A stretch of DNA of 64,000 nucleotides from Streptomyces sp. NBC_00620 (GTDB lineage: Bacteria; Actinomycetota; Actinomycetes; Streptomycetales; Streptomycetaceae), in assembly GCF_026341825.1 (NCBI RefSeq), contig NZ_JAPENY010000002.1, positions 2,389,001 through 2,453,000 of the forward strand. The letters are read 5' to 3'. Of the stretch, positions 24,543-32,129 are shown one piece after another; positions within the stretch are counted from its first letter, which is position 1, and the number at the start of each line of letters is the position of its first letter. A program made the translations under genes and the position numbers. Below the pieces are notes generated by a model that saw only the letters and a program-made list of their open reading frames with translations, was not told where the DNA came from and did not search any database.

Positions 24543-25514
24543 TCAGTTCTTCATGGCGCTCAGGACGGCGGTGGCCATGCCTCGTTCACCGTGTTCGTTG
24601 GGGTGGACGACGGCTGCTGGGCTGCTGGGCCGGAGAGGTTCGATCCAGCGGGTGGCGGCAGGGGAGCAGGCGTCGTGTCCGGCGGACGGGGCGTACGTGT
24701 CGACGTACGTCGCTCCGGCGGCCCGGGCGCGTTCGCCGAGCATGGTGTTGAGCTCCTGTTGTTTCTGGCGCAGGAACGCTACGTCGCCGGGGGCGAGGGG
24801 CAGTTCGCCGCCGCAGTGGCTGCCTTCGGCGGGCAGGATCGCGGGGTAGCCGACGACGTAGACCCTGGCCTCGGGCGCGCGGCGGTCGATCTCGGTCAGA
24901 GCTCGGGCGAGGCGGTCGCCCGTGGCGCGTATCTTCTGGGCCACTTCGTCGGTGTCGCCGGAGGCGTACTTCTCCTTGCAGGGCGCGTTGTCGGTGACGT
25001 CCGTGAGCCGGTCGGCCAGCTTGAAGAGCGATCCGGTGGCGACGCACTTGGTCATCATCGAGCTGAAGCCGATGTCGTTGCCCCCGATGCCGAGGGTGAC
25101 CATCCTCGTGGAGGCGGAAAGCGCCGAGAGCTGGGCGGGGTTGGTGCCGTGGTCGGTGGACTGGGGAGTGGTGAGGTCGGTGATGGTGGCGCCGCTGCAG
25201 CTGACGTCGCGGAAGTCGGCAGCCTTGATACCGAGTGCCTTCGCCACGACGGACGGGTAGTTGCGGCCGGACCGGTCGCAGCCGGCCGGATCGCCGGTCT
25301 GGGGAGGGATCTTGGGGCCCGAGGTGTACGAGTCCCCAAGAGCGACGTACGGCCCCTTGGGAGGTGCCGGCACAGATGTCGGTGCCGACGCCGATGTCTT
25401 CTTCGCCTGTTCTTTGCCGCTGTCGCCTTCCGAGTTCTGTCCGATGCTGACGGCGGTGACCAGTACCCCGCACGCCAGGGCCACGCCTATGCCGGTTCGT
25501 GCCAACGGTCCCAT
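24543..25514 (-). CDS. Secreted SGNH/GDSL hydrolase
   Basis: 323 residues. N-terminal signal or anchor segment (TGIGVALACGVLVTAVSIG), a Ser/Thr/Pro linker, then the SGNH fold: block I GDSYTSG with the nucleophile Ser, block II/III region SCSGATI and GIGGNDIGF, block V HPNEHGERGM with catalytic Asp/His positions. Several Cys (AGCDR, VSCSG, TKCVA, APCKE, SHCGG, DACSP) fit disulfides outside the cell. Related Streptomyces enzymes are lipases or esterases. It lies 85 bp downstream of the RR gene at 25600 on the same strand. Confidence 0.9.
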   Translation of the reverse strand: MGPLARTGIGVALACGVLVTAVSIGQNSEGDSGKEQAKKTSASAPTSVPAPPKGPYVALGDSYTSGPKIPPQTGDPAGCDRSGRNYPSVVAKALGIKAADFRDVSCSGATITDLTTPQSTDHGTNPAQLSALSASTRMVTLGIGGNDIGFSSMMTKCVATGSLFKLADRLTDVTDNAPCKEKYASGDTDEVAQKIRATGDRLARALTEIDRRAPEARVYVVGYPAILPAEGSHCGGELPLAPGDVAFLRQKQQELNTMLGERARAAGATYVDTYAPSAGHDACSPAATRWIEPLRPSSPAAVVHPNEHGERGMATAVLSAMKN

Positions 25515-25599
25515 TGCTGTGTCCTGTTCAGTCGTGGTGGCTGCTCAACTTCGGTGCGGGGACGTGGGGAGCCGGGTAGGGCGAGCGGGGCGGGCGGGG

Positions 25600-26256
25600 T
25601 CAGGCCGGGCGGACGAGTCCGGTGTCGTAGGCGAAGATCACGGCTTGGACGCGGTCGCGGGCGTCGATCTTGGTGAGGATGCGGCCGATGTGGGACTTGA
25701 CGGTCGATTCGGCGAGGTGGAGGCGTTCGGCGATCTCCGTGTTGGTCCAGCCACTGGCGATGGCGGTGAGGACTTCGCGTTCGCGCTGGGTGAGTTCGTC
25801 CAGTCGGCGTTGCTGCTGCGGGGAGTGGCCGGGGAGGCGGTCGCCGAAGGTGTCGATGAGTTTGCGGGTGAGGCCGGGGGAGATGACGGCGTCGCCGGCG
25901 GCCACCGCGCGGACACCGGCGACGAGTTCCTCGGGAAGGGCGTCCTTGAGCAGGAAGCCGCTGGCTCCGGCGCGCAGGGCGTCGTAGGCGTATTCGTCGA
26001 GGTCGAAGGTGGTGAGCACCAGGATGCGGGAGCGGCCGCCCGACTCGACGATGCGCCGGGTGGCCTCGATGCCGTCCATGCCGGGCATGCGCACGTCCAT
26101 CAGGACGACGTCGGGGCGTAGTTCGGCGGTCATGCGGACCGCTTCGGCGCCGTTGGTGGCCTCCCCGACGACGGTCATGTCGGACTGGGCCTCCAGGAGC
26201 ATGTTGAAGCCCATGCGCTGCAGGGCCTGGTCGTCGACGATGAGAACTGTGGTCAT
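25600..26256 (-). CDS. NarL/LuxR-type response regulator
   Basis: 218 residues. Intact receiver (D8-D9, phospho-Asp54 in VVLMDVRMPGMDG, Thr in LTTFD, Lys in LLKD) and C-terminal LuxR HTH (LTQREREVLTAIASGWTN, then LHLAESTVKSHI). Its ATG overlaps the kinase stop (ATGA), so the pair is coupled. The MMPL exporter upstream on the same strand is a likely target. Confidence 0.93.
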   Translation of the reverse strand: MTTVLIVDDQALQRMGFNMLLEAQSDMTVVGEATNGAEAVRMTAELRPDVVLMDVRMPGMDGIEATRRIVESGGRSRILVLTTFDLDEYAYDALRAGASGFLLKDALPEELVAGVRAVAAGDAVISPGLTRKLIDTFGDRLPGHSPQQQRRLDELTQREREVLTAIASGWTNTEIAERLHLAESTVKSHIGRILTKIDARDRVQAVIFAYDTGLVRPA

Positions 26257-27578
26257 GAGCGGTGCTCCGGGGAGGATGGGGGTTCCCCCTGCTCGTGCGA
26301 GGTCGAGAAGTTGGGGGAGGGCGGGTTGGGGACGAGGAACGCGCGGACGGTCCAGCCGCCACGGGAGTTGGGGCCCGCGGTGACGGTGCCCTTGTAGAGG
26401 GCGACGCGTTCGCGCATGCCGACCAGGCCACGACCGCCCCCGGATTGCCGACGACGGGTCTGCGGAATACGGGGCGGGCCGTCGTCCTCCACGGTGACGT
26501 GGAGGGCCTCCGGGCCGGAGGTGAGGGACACACGGACCGAGGTGTCGGAGGCGGCGTACTTGACGGTGTTGGTCAGGGCCTCCTGGACGATGCGGTAGAC
26601 GGACAGCTGGAGACCCGGTGGCAGGCGTGTGAGGTCGCCGTGGGTGTCCAGGGTGACGGTGGGGCCCGCCGCACGGACGCGCTCCAGCAGTGAGTCGAGG
26701 TCGGTGAGACCCGGCTGTGGGGCGAGCGGCGCGTTGTCCGCTCCTTCGTTGTCCTCGCCGATGACGGCGAGCAGGCGGCGCAGTTCGGCCAGGGCGTCGC
26801 GTCCGCTGGCGCTGATGATGCGGAGTGTCTGGGCGCCGCGTTCCGGTTTCGTCTCGGCGAGGGCGGCGGCGCCGTCGGCGAGGCCGACGATGACCGAGAG
26901 GGTGTGGCCGAGGATGTCGTGCATCTCGCGGGAGACGCGGGCGCGTTCCTGCGCGGTGGCGAGGCGGGCCTGCTGGTCGCGTTCCTTCTTCAGGGCGTCG
27001 ATGTAGGCGCCGGCCAGTCGGCTCAGCAGACCGAGCGCGGCGAACGCCGCCATCGCGGTCATCGCCAGCGTGGTCACGACCTCCGGTCGTGTGGCGTACT
27101 CCAGCTGGCGCCCGGCGAACACGGCAGCCCACGCGACGAGCTGCGCGGTGGTGACACCGACGGCGAGGGCCAGTTGGCGCGGCGAGCAATGGCGGCCGAC
27201 GTTGAAGATCGCCACGACGCGCGCGGACTCGGAGCCGGTCATCACCCCCAGCGGGAGGGCCACCACGGAGACGGCGGTGGTGAGGGCGAAGACGAGCATG
27301 GGCCGGCGCTCCCGCCACAGCAGCGGGACGGCGAAGGCGGCGATGAGTGCCACCTGCGCCGGGATGTCGCCGGTGTTGTAGGGGTTGAGGTAGGAGTTGA
27401 CACCGAGCGCGGCGCAGAAGACCGGAACACCCCAGTGCCGGACCTTGGGGTGGGCCCGGTCGGCCCGCCGCAGCGCTGCCAGCCGGTAGGCGACAGAGGC
27501 GATCACGGAATCGCCGGCCAGGGTCTCCAGGGTCCGGTCGTCGTCCGGGCGGGAAGCGGGGGCGCTCGGTACGGTCAC
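26253..27578 (-). CDS. NarL-type sensor histidine kinase
   Basis: 441 residues. Several N-terminal membrane segments (about residues 50-190), then HisKA_3 with the phospho-His in REMHDILGHTL, then an HATPase with RIVQEALTNTVKYA and VEDDGPP, ending GGGRGLVGMRERV. The extra C-terminal tail is Pro/Ser-rich. The sensor is membrane-embedded with little extracellular sequence, a design associated with envelope or lipid stress sensing. It overlaps the response regulator gene by 4 bp. Confidence 0.92.
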   Translation of the reverse strand: MTVPSAPASRPDDDRTLETLAGDSVIASVAYRLAALRRADRAHPKVRHWGVPVFCAALGVNSYLNPYNTGDIPAQVALIAAFAVPLLWRERRPMLVFALTTAVSVVALPLGVMTGSESARVVAIFNVGRHCSPRQLALAVGVTTAQLVAWAAVFAGRQLEYATRPEVVTTLAMTAMAAFAALGLLSRLAGAYIDALKKERDQQARLATAQERARVSREMHDILGHTLSVIVGLADGAAALAETKPERGAQTLRIISASGRDALAELRRLLAVIGEDNEGADNAPLAPQPGLTDLDSLLERVRAAGPTVTLDTHGDLTRLPPGLQLSVYRIVQEALTNTVKYAASDTSVRVSLTSGPEALHVTVEDDGPPRIPQTRRRQSGGGRGLVGMRERVALYKGTVTAGPNSRGGWTVRAFLVPNPPSPNFSTSHEQGEPPSSPEHRS

Positions 27579-27601
27579 GGGGGTCCTTCACGGGTCGGGG
27601 G

Positions 27602-27638
27602 CCGCCCGCCGGTCCCGGGGGATTGGACCGGCGGGCGG
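27602..27638. terminator. Strong hairpin between MMPL and kinase genes
   Basis: Perfect 14-bp arms CCGCCCGCCGGTCC and GGACCGGCGGGCGG around a 9-nt loop. It lies in the 146-bp gap between the MMPL stop and the kinase start, suggesting the kinase-regulator pair has its own promoter or is only read through from MMPL. Confidence 0.65.
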
Positions 27639-27724
27639 GGGCCGGGGAGCCGGCCGGTGGGAGGTGGCCGTTCCGATTGTGGGTCGGGCGGGTGGTCGGC
27701 AGCTGTCGCTGCGGCTCGCTTCTG

Positions 27725-30355
27725 TCAGCGCTTGCGGAACATCTTCTTCCGTATCCCCTTCATCGCGCTGGCCTTCGGCTCGGTCGTGTCGGCGGGCGGG
27801 GTGGCGTCACCGGTGCGTGCGAGACGCTGCTTGAACCTGGACAGTCCCAGCTTCTCGCTGCGGAGCTTTGCACGACGGCTCGGCGTCTCCGTGTCGCCAG
27901 GGCCGTTGACGCCGGTGGAGCCGCTGTCCGACGCCGCGTCGCTCCCGGCGTCCGTGTCCGCGAGGGTCTCGGCGCCACGGTTGTCAGCGCGGCGCTGCCT
28001 GAGTCCGGACAGCCCCCGGGGCCGGCCGTGGTGGTGTCGCGGAAGCGGCGACGTGAACGTGGCCGTGTCCGAGGCATCGGCGCCGGAGCCGCTGGTGAAG
28101 ACCTGCGGGGCGCTGTAGCTGCCCGAGCCCTGGTGGACCCCGGCGCCCACGCCGGCGAGTACGGGTTCGGGTGCGGTGCTCGTGCTGTCGGCGTCCAGCG
28201 TGTGGCGCAGTTTCTCGCCCTCGACGTCGACGTTGGGCATGGCGCGGTCGAGCCATGCGGGCAGGGCCCAGGCGCGATGGCCGAGCAGGGCCAGCACCGC
28301 CGGGACGATGGTCATGCGGACCACGAAGGCGTCGAAGAGGACGGCGGAGGCGAGTCCCAGGCCGACCGACTTGATCAGTGCCGCGTCGTCGAGGAGGAAG
28401 CCGGAGAAGACGGCGATCATGATGACCGCGGCGGCGGTGACCACCCGGCCGCTGTGCCGGAAGCCCCCGATGACGGCCTGTGTGGGGGTGGCCCCGTGGA
28501 CGTACTCCTCCCGCATCCGGGTGACGAGGAAGACCTCGTAGTCCATGGCGAGGCCGAAGACGACACCGATCAGCAGGATGGGCAGCACGCTGACGATGGG
28601 CGCCGTCTGGTCGACGCCGAAGACATCCGCGAGCCAGCCCCACTGGAAGACGGCGACCAGGACGCCGAGGGTGGAGGCGATGGTGAGCAGGAAGCCGAGG
28701 GCGGCCTTGAGCGGGATCAGGATCGAGCGGAAGACCAGCAGGAGCAGGATCAGGGCCAGGCCGACGACGATGGCGAGGTAGGGGATGAGGGCCTGGGCGA
28801 GCTTGGTCGAGACGTCGATGTTGACGGCGGTGGTGCCGGTGACCATGAGGTCGGCGCCGGTGTCCTTCTGCAAGGCGGCGCTGTGGTCGCGGATGTCGGC
28901 GACCAGGTCCTTGGTGGCCTGACTGGTCGGGGAGCTCTCCGGGACGACACCGATGATGGCGACGTCACCGGCCTCGTTGAAGGCCGCGTCACGGACCGAG
29001 GCGACGTCGTCCAGCTTGCCGAGCACCGCGGTCGCGTCTGCGGCGGCGGCCTCGGGGTCGTCACTGTCGCGGGCGTCGACGACCACGGTCAGCGGGCCGT
29101 TGAAGCCCGGACCGAAGCCCTTGCTCAGGGTGTCGTAGGCGAGACGCTGGGTGCTGTCCGGGGGCTTCATGGAGTCGTCGGGCAGGGTCAGGCGCAGTGA
29201 CATGGCGGGGATGGCCAGCAGTCCGAGGCCGATCACCGAGACGGCGAGGACCTTGACCGGGTTGCGGGTGACGAACTTCGCCCAGCGCACGCCCATCGAC
29301 TCGCCCTCGCCGCGCTCCAGCGCCTTCATGCGGGGGGACAACATCTTGGCCTTCATGATCCGCGTACCGGCGAAGCCGAGCAGGGCGGGCAGCAGGGTCA
29401 GCGCGATCACCACGGCGACGGCGACGGCGAAGGCGGAGCCCAGGCCCATGGAGGTGAGCATCTGGATGCCGATGACACTCAGGCCGGCCAGCGCGATGAT
29501 CACGGTCAGGCCGGCGAAGACGACCGCGGAGCCGGCGGTGCCCAGGGCCCGTCCGCAGGCCTCTTCCGGATCGTGCCCGTCGCGGATCTCGTTGCGGTAG
29601 CGGGAGACGATGAACAGGGCGTAGTCAATGGCGACGGCCAGGCCCAGCATCAGTGCCAGCGCGGACGTCTGAGAGGCGATGTCGAAGAACTGGGTGGCGA
29701 CGGTGATCGACAGGATCGCCGCACCCACGCCGAGGATCGCGGTGAGCAGGGGCAGTCCGGCGGCGATCATCGAACCGAAGGTGATCACCAGGACGACCGC
29801 GGCGACGCCGAGACCGATCAGCTCGGCGGCCTTGCTGGCGGCGGTGTCGGCGACGGCGTCGCCGCCCAGGCTCACCGTGATGCCGGCCTTCTCGCCCTGC
29901 GCGACGACAGCGGTCTGGACGTCGTGCGCGGCGTCACTGACGTCGGCCTGGGCGACCTTGTACGTCACCCCGGCGTAGCCGATGGTGCCGTCCTTGCTGA
30001 CCTGACCGCTGGTGAAGGGGTCGGAGACGCTCGCCACCTGCGGCGACTTCTCCAGCTTCGCCACCAGCAACTCAACCGCCGCCTTGTGGGCAGTGGCGGT
30101 CAGCTTCTGCCCGTCGGCCGCCTCGAACACGACCCGGGCGGAGGCGCCGCCGGCGGAAGCCTGCGGGAACTCCTCGCCCAGCAGGTCGATGGCTTTCTGG
30201 GACTGGGTGCCGGGCAGCGTGAAGCTGTCCGAGGTCTTGCCGGTGGAACTCATGGCGCCGATGCCTACGGCGGCCAGGACGGCGATCCACAAGATGACGA
30301 CGAGGCGTCGTCGCCGAAAGGCGAGCCGTCCCAGTCGGTACAGGAAGGTGGCCAC
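27725..30355 (-). CDS. MMPL-family RND transporter
   Basis: 876 residues. About 12 membrane segments in two repeats; each half has a large extracytoplasmic loop (about residues 40-180 and 400-540). The central RND signature region reads ALALMLGLAVAIDYALFIVSRYR in the first half and the equivalent FGLAMDYEVFLVTRMREEY in the second, both with the charged residues used for proton transfer. The last about 150 residues are a low-complexity Ser/Thr/Gly and basic cytosolic tail. Streptomyces members (ActII-3-like) export lipids or antibiotics. It precedes the kinase/regulator pair. Confidence 0.93.
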   Translation of the reverse strand: MATFLYRLGRLAFRRRRLVVILWIAVLAAVGIGAMSSTGKTSDSFTLPGTQSQKAIDLLGEEFPQASAGGASARVVFEAADGQKLTATAHKAAVELLVAKLEKSPQVASVSDPFTSGQVSKDGTIGYAGVTYKVAQADVSDAAHDVQTAVVAQGEKAGITVSLGGDAVADTAASKAAELIGLGVAAVVLVITFGSMIAAGLPLLTAILGVGAAILSITVATQFFDIASQTSALALMLGLAVAIDYALFIVSRYRNEIRDGHDPEEACGRALGTAGSAVVFAGLTVIIALAGLSVIGIQMLTSMGLGSAFAVAVAVVIALTLLPALLGFAGTRIMKAKMLSPRMKALERGEGESMGVRWAKFVTRNPVKVLAVSVIGLGLLAIPAMSLRLTLPDDSMKPPDSTQRLAYDTLSKGFGPGFNGPLTVVVDARDSDDPEAAAADATAVLGKLDDVASVRDAAFNEAGDVAIIGVVPESSPTSQATKDLVADIRDHSAALQKDTGADLMVTGTTAVNIDVSTKLAQALIPYLAIVVGLALILLLLVFRSILIPLKAALGFLLTIASTLGVLVAVFQWGWLADVFGVDQTAPIVSVLPILLIGVVFGLAMDYEVFLVTRMREEYVHGATPTQAVIGGFRHSGRVVTAAAVIMIAVFSGFLLDDAALIKSVGLGLASAVLFDAFVVRMTIVPAVLALLGHRAWALPAWLDRAMPNVDVEGEKLRHTLDADSTSTAPEPVLAGVGAGVHQGSGSYSAPQVFTSGSGADASDTATFTSPLPRHHHGRPRGLSGLRQRRADNRGAETLADTDAGSDAASDSGSTGVNGPGDTETPSRRAKLRSEKLGLSRFKQRLARTGDATPPADTTEPKASAMKGIRKKMFRKR

Positions 30356-30479
30356 GGATTACTCCCACAGGAGAAGAGATCGTTACGTGAGTGCGCGGGG
30401 TCGATCGACCCTTGATCTCAAGCTAGGGGCGGTTTCTCGCGCTCCCTGCCCCCTGCGGGACCGAACTGTCGGGGTGCGG

Positions 30480-30497
30480 TTAGTACCCCGGTACTAA
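30480..30497. promoter_or_regulatory. 18-bp palindromic operator upstream of MMPL
   Basis: TTAGTACC-CC-GGTACTAA: perfect 8-bp arms. It lies 125 bp upstream of the MMPL start and downstream of the end of a pseudogene. It probably serves a TetR-type repressor or the adjacent NarL-type regulator; which one cannot be told from sequence. Confidence 0.65.
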
Positions 30498-30545
30498 TGC
30501 CTCTCGTTCTTGTGGCGCGGCGACCGGTGACCGGCGATGTGCTGG

Positions 30546-31232
30546 TCAGGGGCTGATCGTGATCAGCACCCGTCCGCGTTGGCCTGCGTCGACCCGGTCG
30601 TGGGCCTTGGCGATGTCCTCCAGGAGTAGCGGTCGACGGTGAGGTCGCGTGCGGCCTGCGTTTTGCCTCGGCCGGGAAGTCGTCGCTGCCGAGCAGGCGC
30701 ACAGTGACGTTGTTGAACAGCAGTGGTCAGAAGGGAAGTTCGGTGCGGTCGGTGTGGGTTCCGTAGGCGGCGATGACGGCGTCGGGCGCGGTGACCGCGT
30801 TGTCGAGGTCTACGCCGTCCAGATCGCTGCTGCGGCGGACCGTACCGATCACGGTGGCGCCGCCCCAGCGGGCGAGTTGAGCCGCCAGGGAGCGGACGCC
30901 GCCGAGCGCTCCGTGCACGAGCACGAGCCTCCGGTCGACCGGGCCGTCCGCGAACACCGTGCGGTGGGCGGTGATTCCGGGAATGCCGAGGCTCGCGCCC
31001 AGTTCGTCGCCGAGGTGGCCGGGCAGCCGGACGGCCTGATGGTCGGGTACGACGCTGTACAGGGCATCGAGGAACCGAGCCAGCCGCGCCGCTTCTTGGT
31101 GTCGCCGGGGTTGAGACCGGAGACGCTCACACGGATGCGGACCTCGCCGGGGCCGGGCTTGGGGTCGGGGAGTTCACCGACGTGCAGGACGTCGGCGGCG
31201 GGGCCCTGTTCGTCGTACCAGGACGCGAGCAT
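30546..31232 (-). pseudogene. Frameshifted quinone-oxidoreductase (MDR family)
   Basis: Minus-strand fragments in different frames make one NADPH:quinone reductase-like protein. The ATG at 31232 begins MLASWYDEQGPAADVLHV, continuing to NPGDTKKRRGWLG. A shift leads into DGPVDRRLVLVHGALGGVRS and ARWGGATVIGTVRRSSD (the NADPH site). A third piece reads VRLLGSDDFPAEA, and a fourth ends LLEDIAKAHDRVDAGQRGRVLI and stops at 30546. At least three frame changes or gaps separate the pieces, and the protein is shorter than the usual about 320 residues. Inactive as it stands unless the sequence has errors. Confidence 0.8.
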
Positions 31233-31252
31233 GGAAGTACCTCCGATGTCTT

Positions 31253-31567
31253 TCAGGAGTACGTGGGCGGTTCCTCGCCCAGCACCTCGCGGAGCCAGGC
31301 GCGTTCGGCGCGGCTGGTGGCGCGGGCGGTCAGGAGGAGGCCGCGCCGGTAGGGGTCGGTGACCTCCTCGGCGCGCAGGGGGCGGTCTCCGTCGTAGACG
31401 AAGCTCGCCGGCGTCTCCAGGAAGGCGAGGCGCCGGCGCAGGACCGTGTGCTGTTCGGCCACGTCCGGGAAGGGAGTACGTCGGGGAGCACGCCATTCGC
31501 CGGCTGAAGTGACACTGCGCCAGTAGGCGCCGGTGTTGTTGATCCCTGAGTTACGACGCTCGGTCAT
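31253..31567 (-). CDS. Hypothetical protein, unknown function
   Basis: 104 residues, ATG start without a clear ribosome-binding site. Basic and hydrophilic (EWRAPRRTPFPDVAEQHTVLRRRLAFLE), with no signal peptide or membrane segment. I do not recognise a family. It ends 20 bp before the start of the quinone-oxidoreductase pseudogene on the same strand, so the two may once have formed an operon and this gene may be decaying too. GC-biased third positions support coding. Confidence 0.5.
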   Translation of the reverse strand: MTERRNSGINNTGAYWRSVTSAGEWRAPRRTPFPDVAEQHTVLRRRLAFLETPASFVYDGDRPLRAEEVTDPYRRGLLLTARATSRAERAWLREVLGEEPPTYS

Positions 31568-32129
31568 GTGGTCGCCGTGGTGGCCTGTGTCCGTCCTGCG
31601 ATGGTCGCTTGAACAGCTGCTGTAGGCGACGAGCCGTTTCCAAGCCGAGCCCTCGCGTCTCAGAGGGTCTGGGCGTCATGGTTTCCGCCACGTCAACACT
31701 TGATGACGGGCGGCGTGCGAAACACTTTCGGAAACGCGCCAGTGACATAGCGACGCCGCGTCCTAATACTTTCCCCATCCGGCTCACGTCTCATCGACCG
31801 AAATTCGGATCCATGAGTCGCCGCTGTCGGCTGCGTACCCCGTCTCATGGCGGTGCGCGAGGTGCTTCTCGCCCAACGAACGCCGATCCATGGGAATCAG
31901 TCGACCGCAGTCCTGCGGCCGAACCAGGCGAGAGAAACAGCATGGGCTACTTGGCGAATTACGTTGTCCCCCTGAGGGCGAGGGGCGGCAAGGGAATTCT
32001 GGCGGCAACTGTCGGACAGAGTGGACGCCTTTCCGGCTGCAGTCTGATGTGAGCCGTTTTCCGTTTCGGTTACCGAGCTGCCTTTTCTCAGCTCCAAGTG
32101 CCGCTAACCAACGCTCAGAGGAATCGCAA
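31568..32129. other. 562-bp intergenic region upstream of the secreted hydrolase
   Basis: No convincing gene. It contains a one-mismatch copy of the LacI-type operator at 31718-31730, about 400 bp before the hydrolase start. A 36-codon frame at 31942-32052 (starting MGYLANYV) has a purine-rich stretch before its ATG and could be a leader peptide, but nothing else supports it. The base composition is lower in GC than flanking genes, as expected for a long promoter region. Confidence 0.5.
31718..31730. promoter_or_regulatory. Predicted LacI-type operator, variant copy
   Basis: CGAAACACTTTCG differs at one position from CGAAAGACTTTCG found upstream of the GH95 gene. It lies far upstream (about 400 bp) of the secreted hydrolase, so control of that gene is plausible but less certain. 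Confidence 0.5.

Noticed and set aside
27623..29200. A 525-codon plus-strand frame opposite the MMPL gene
   Set aside because: Low-complexity acidic translation (GDHDDRGGGDHPAAV-like) typical of an antisense frame; MMPL motifs are clear on the other strand.
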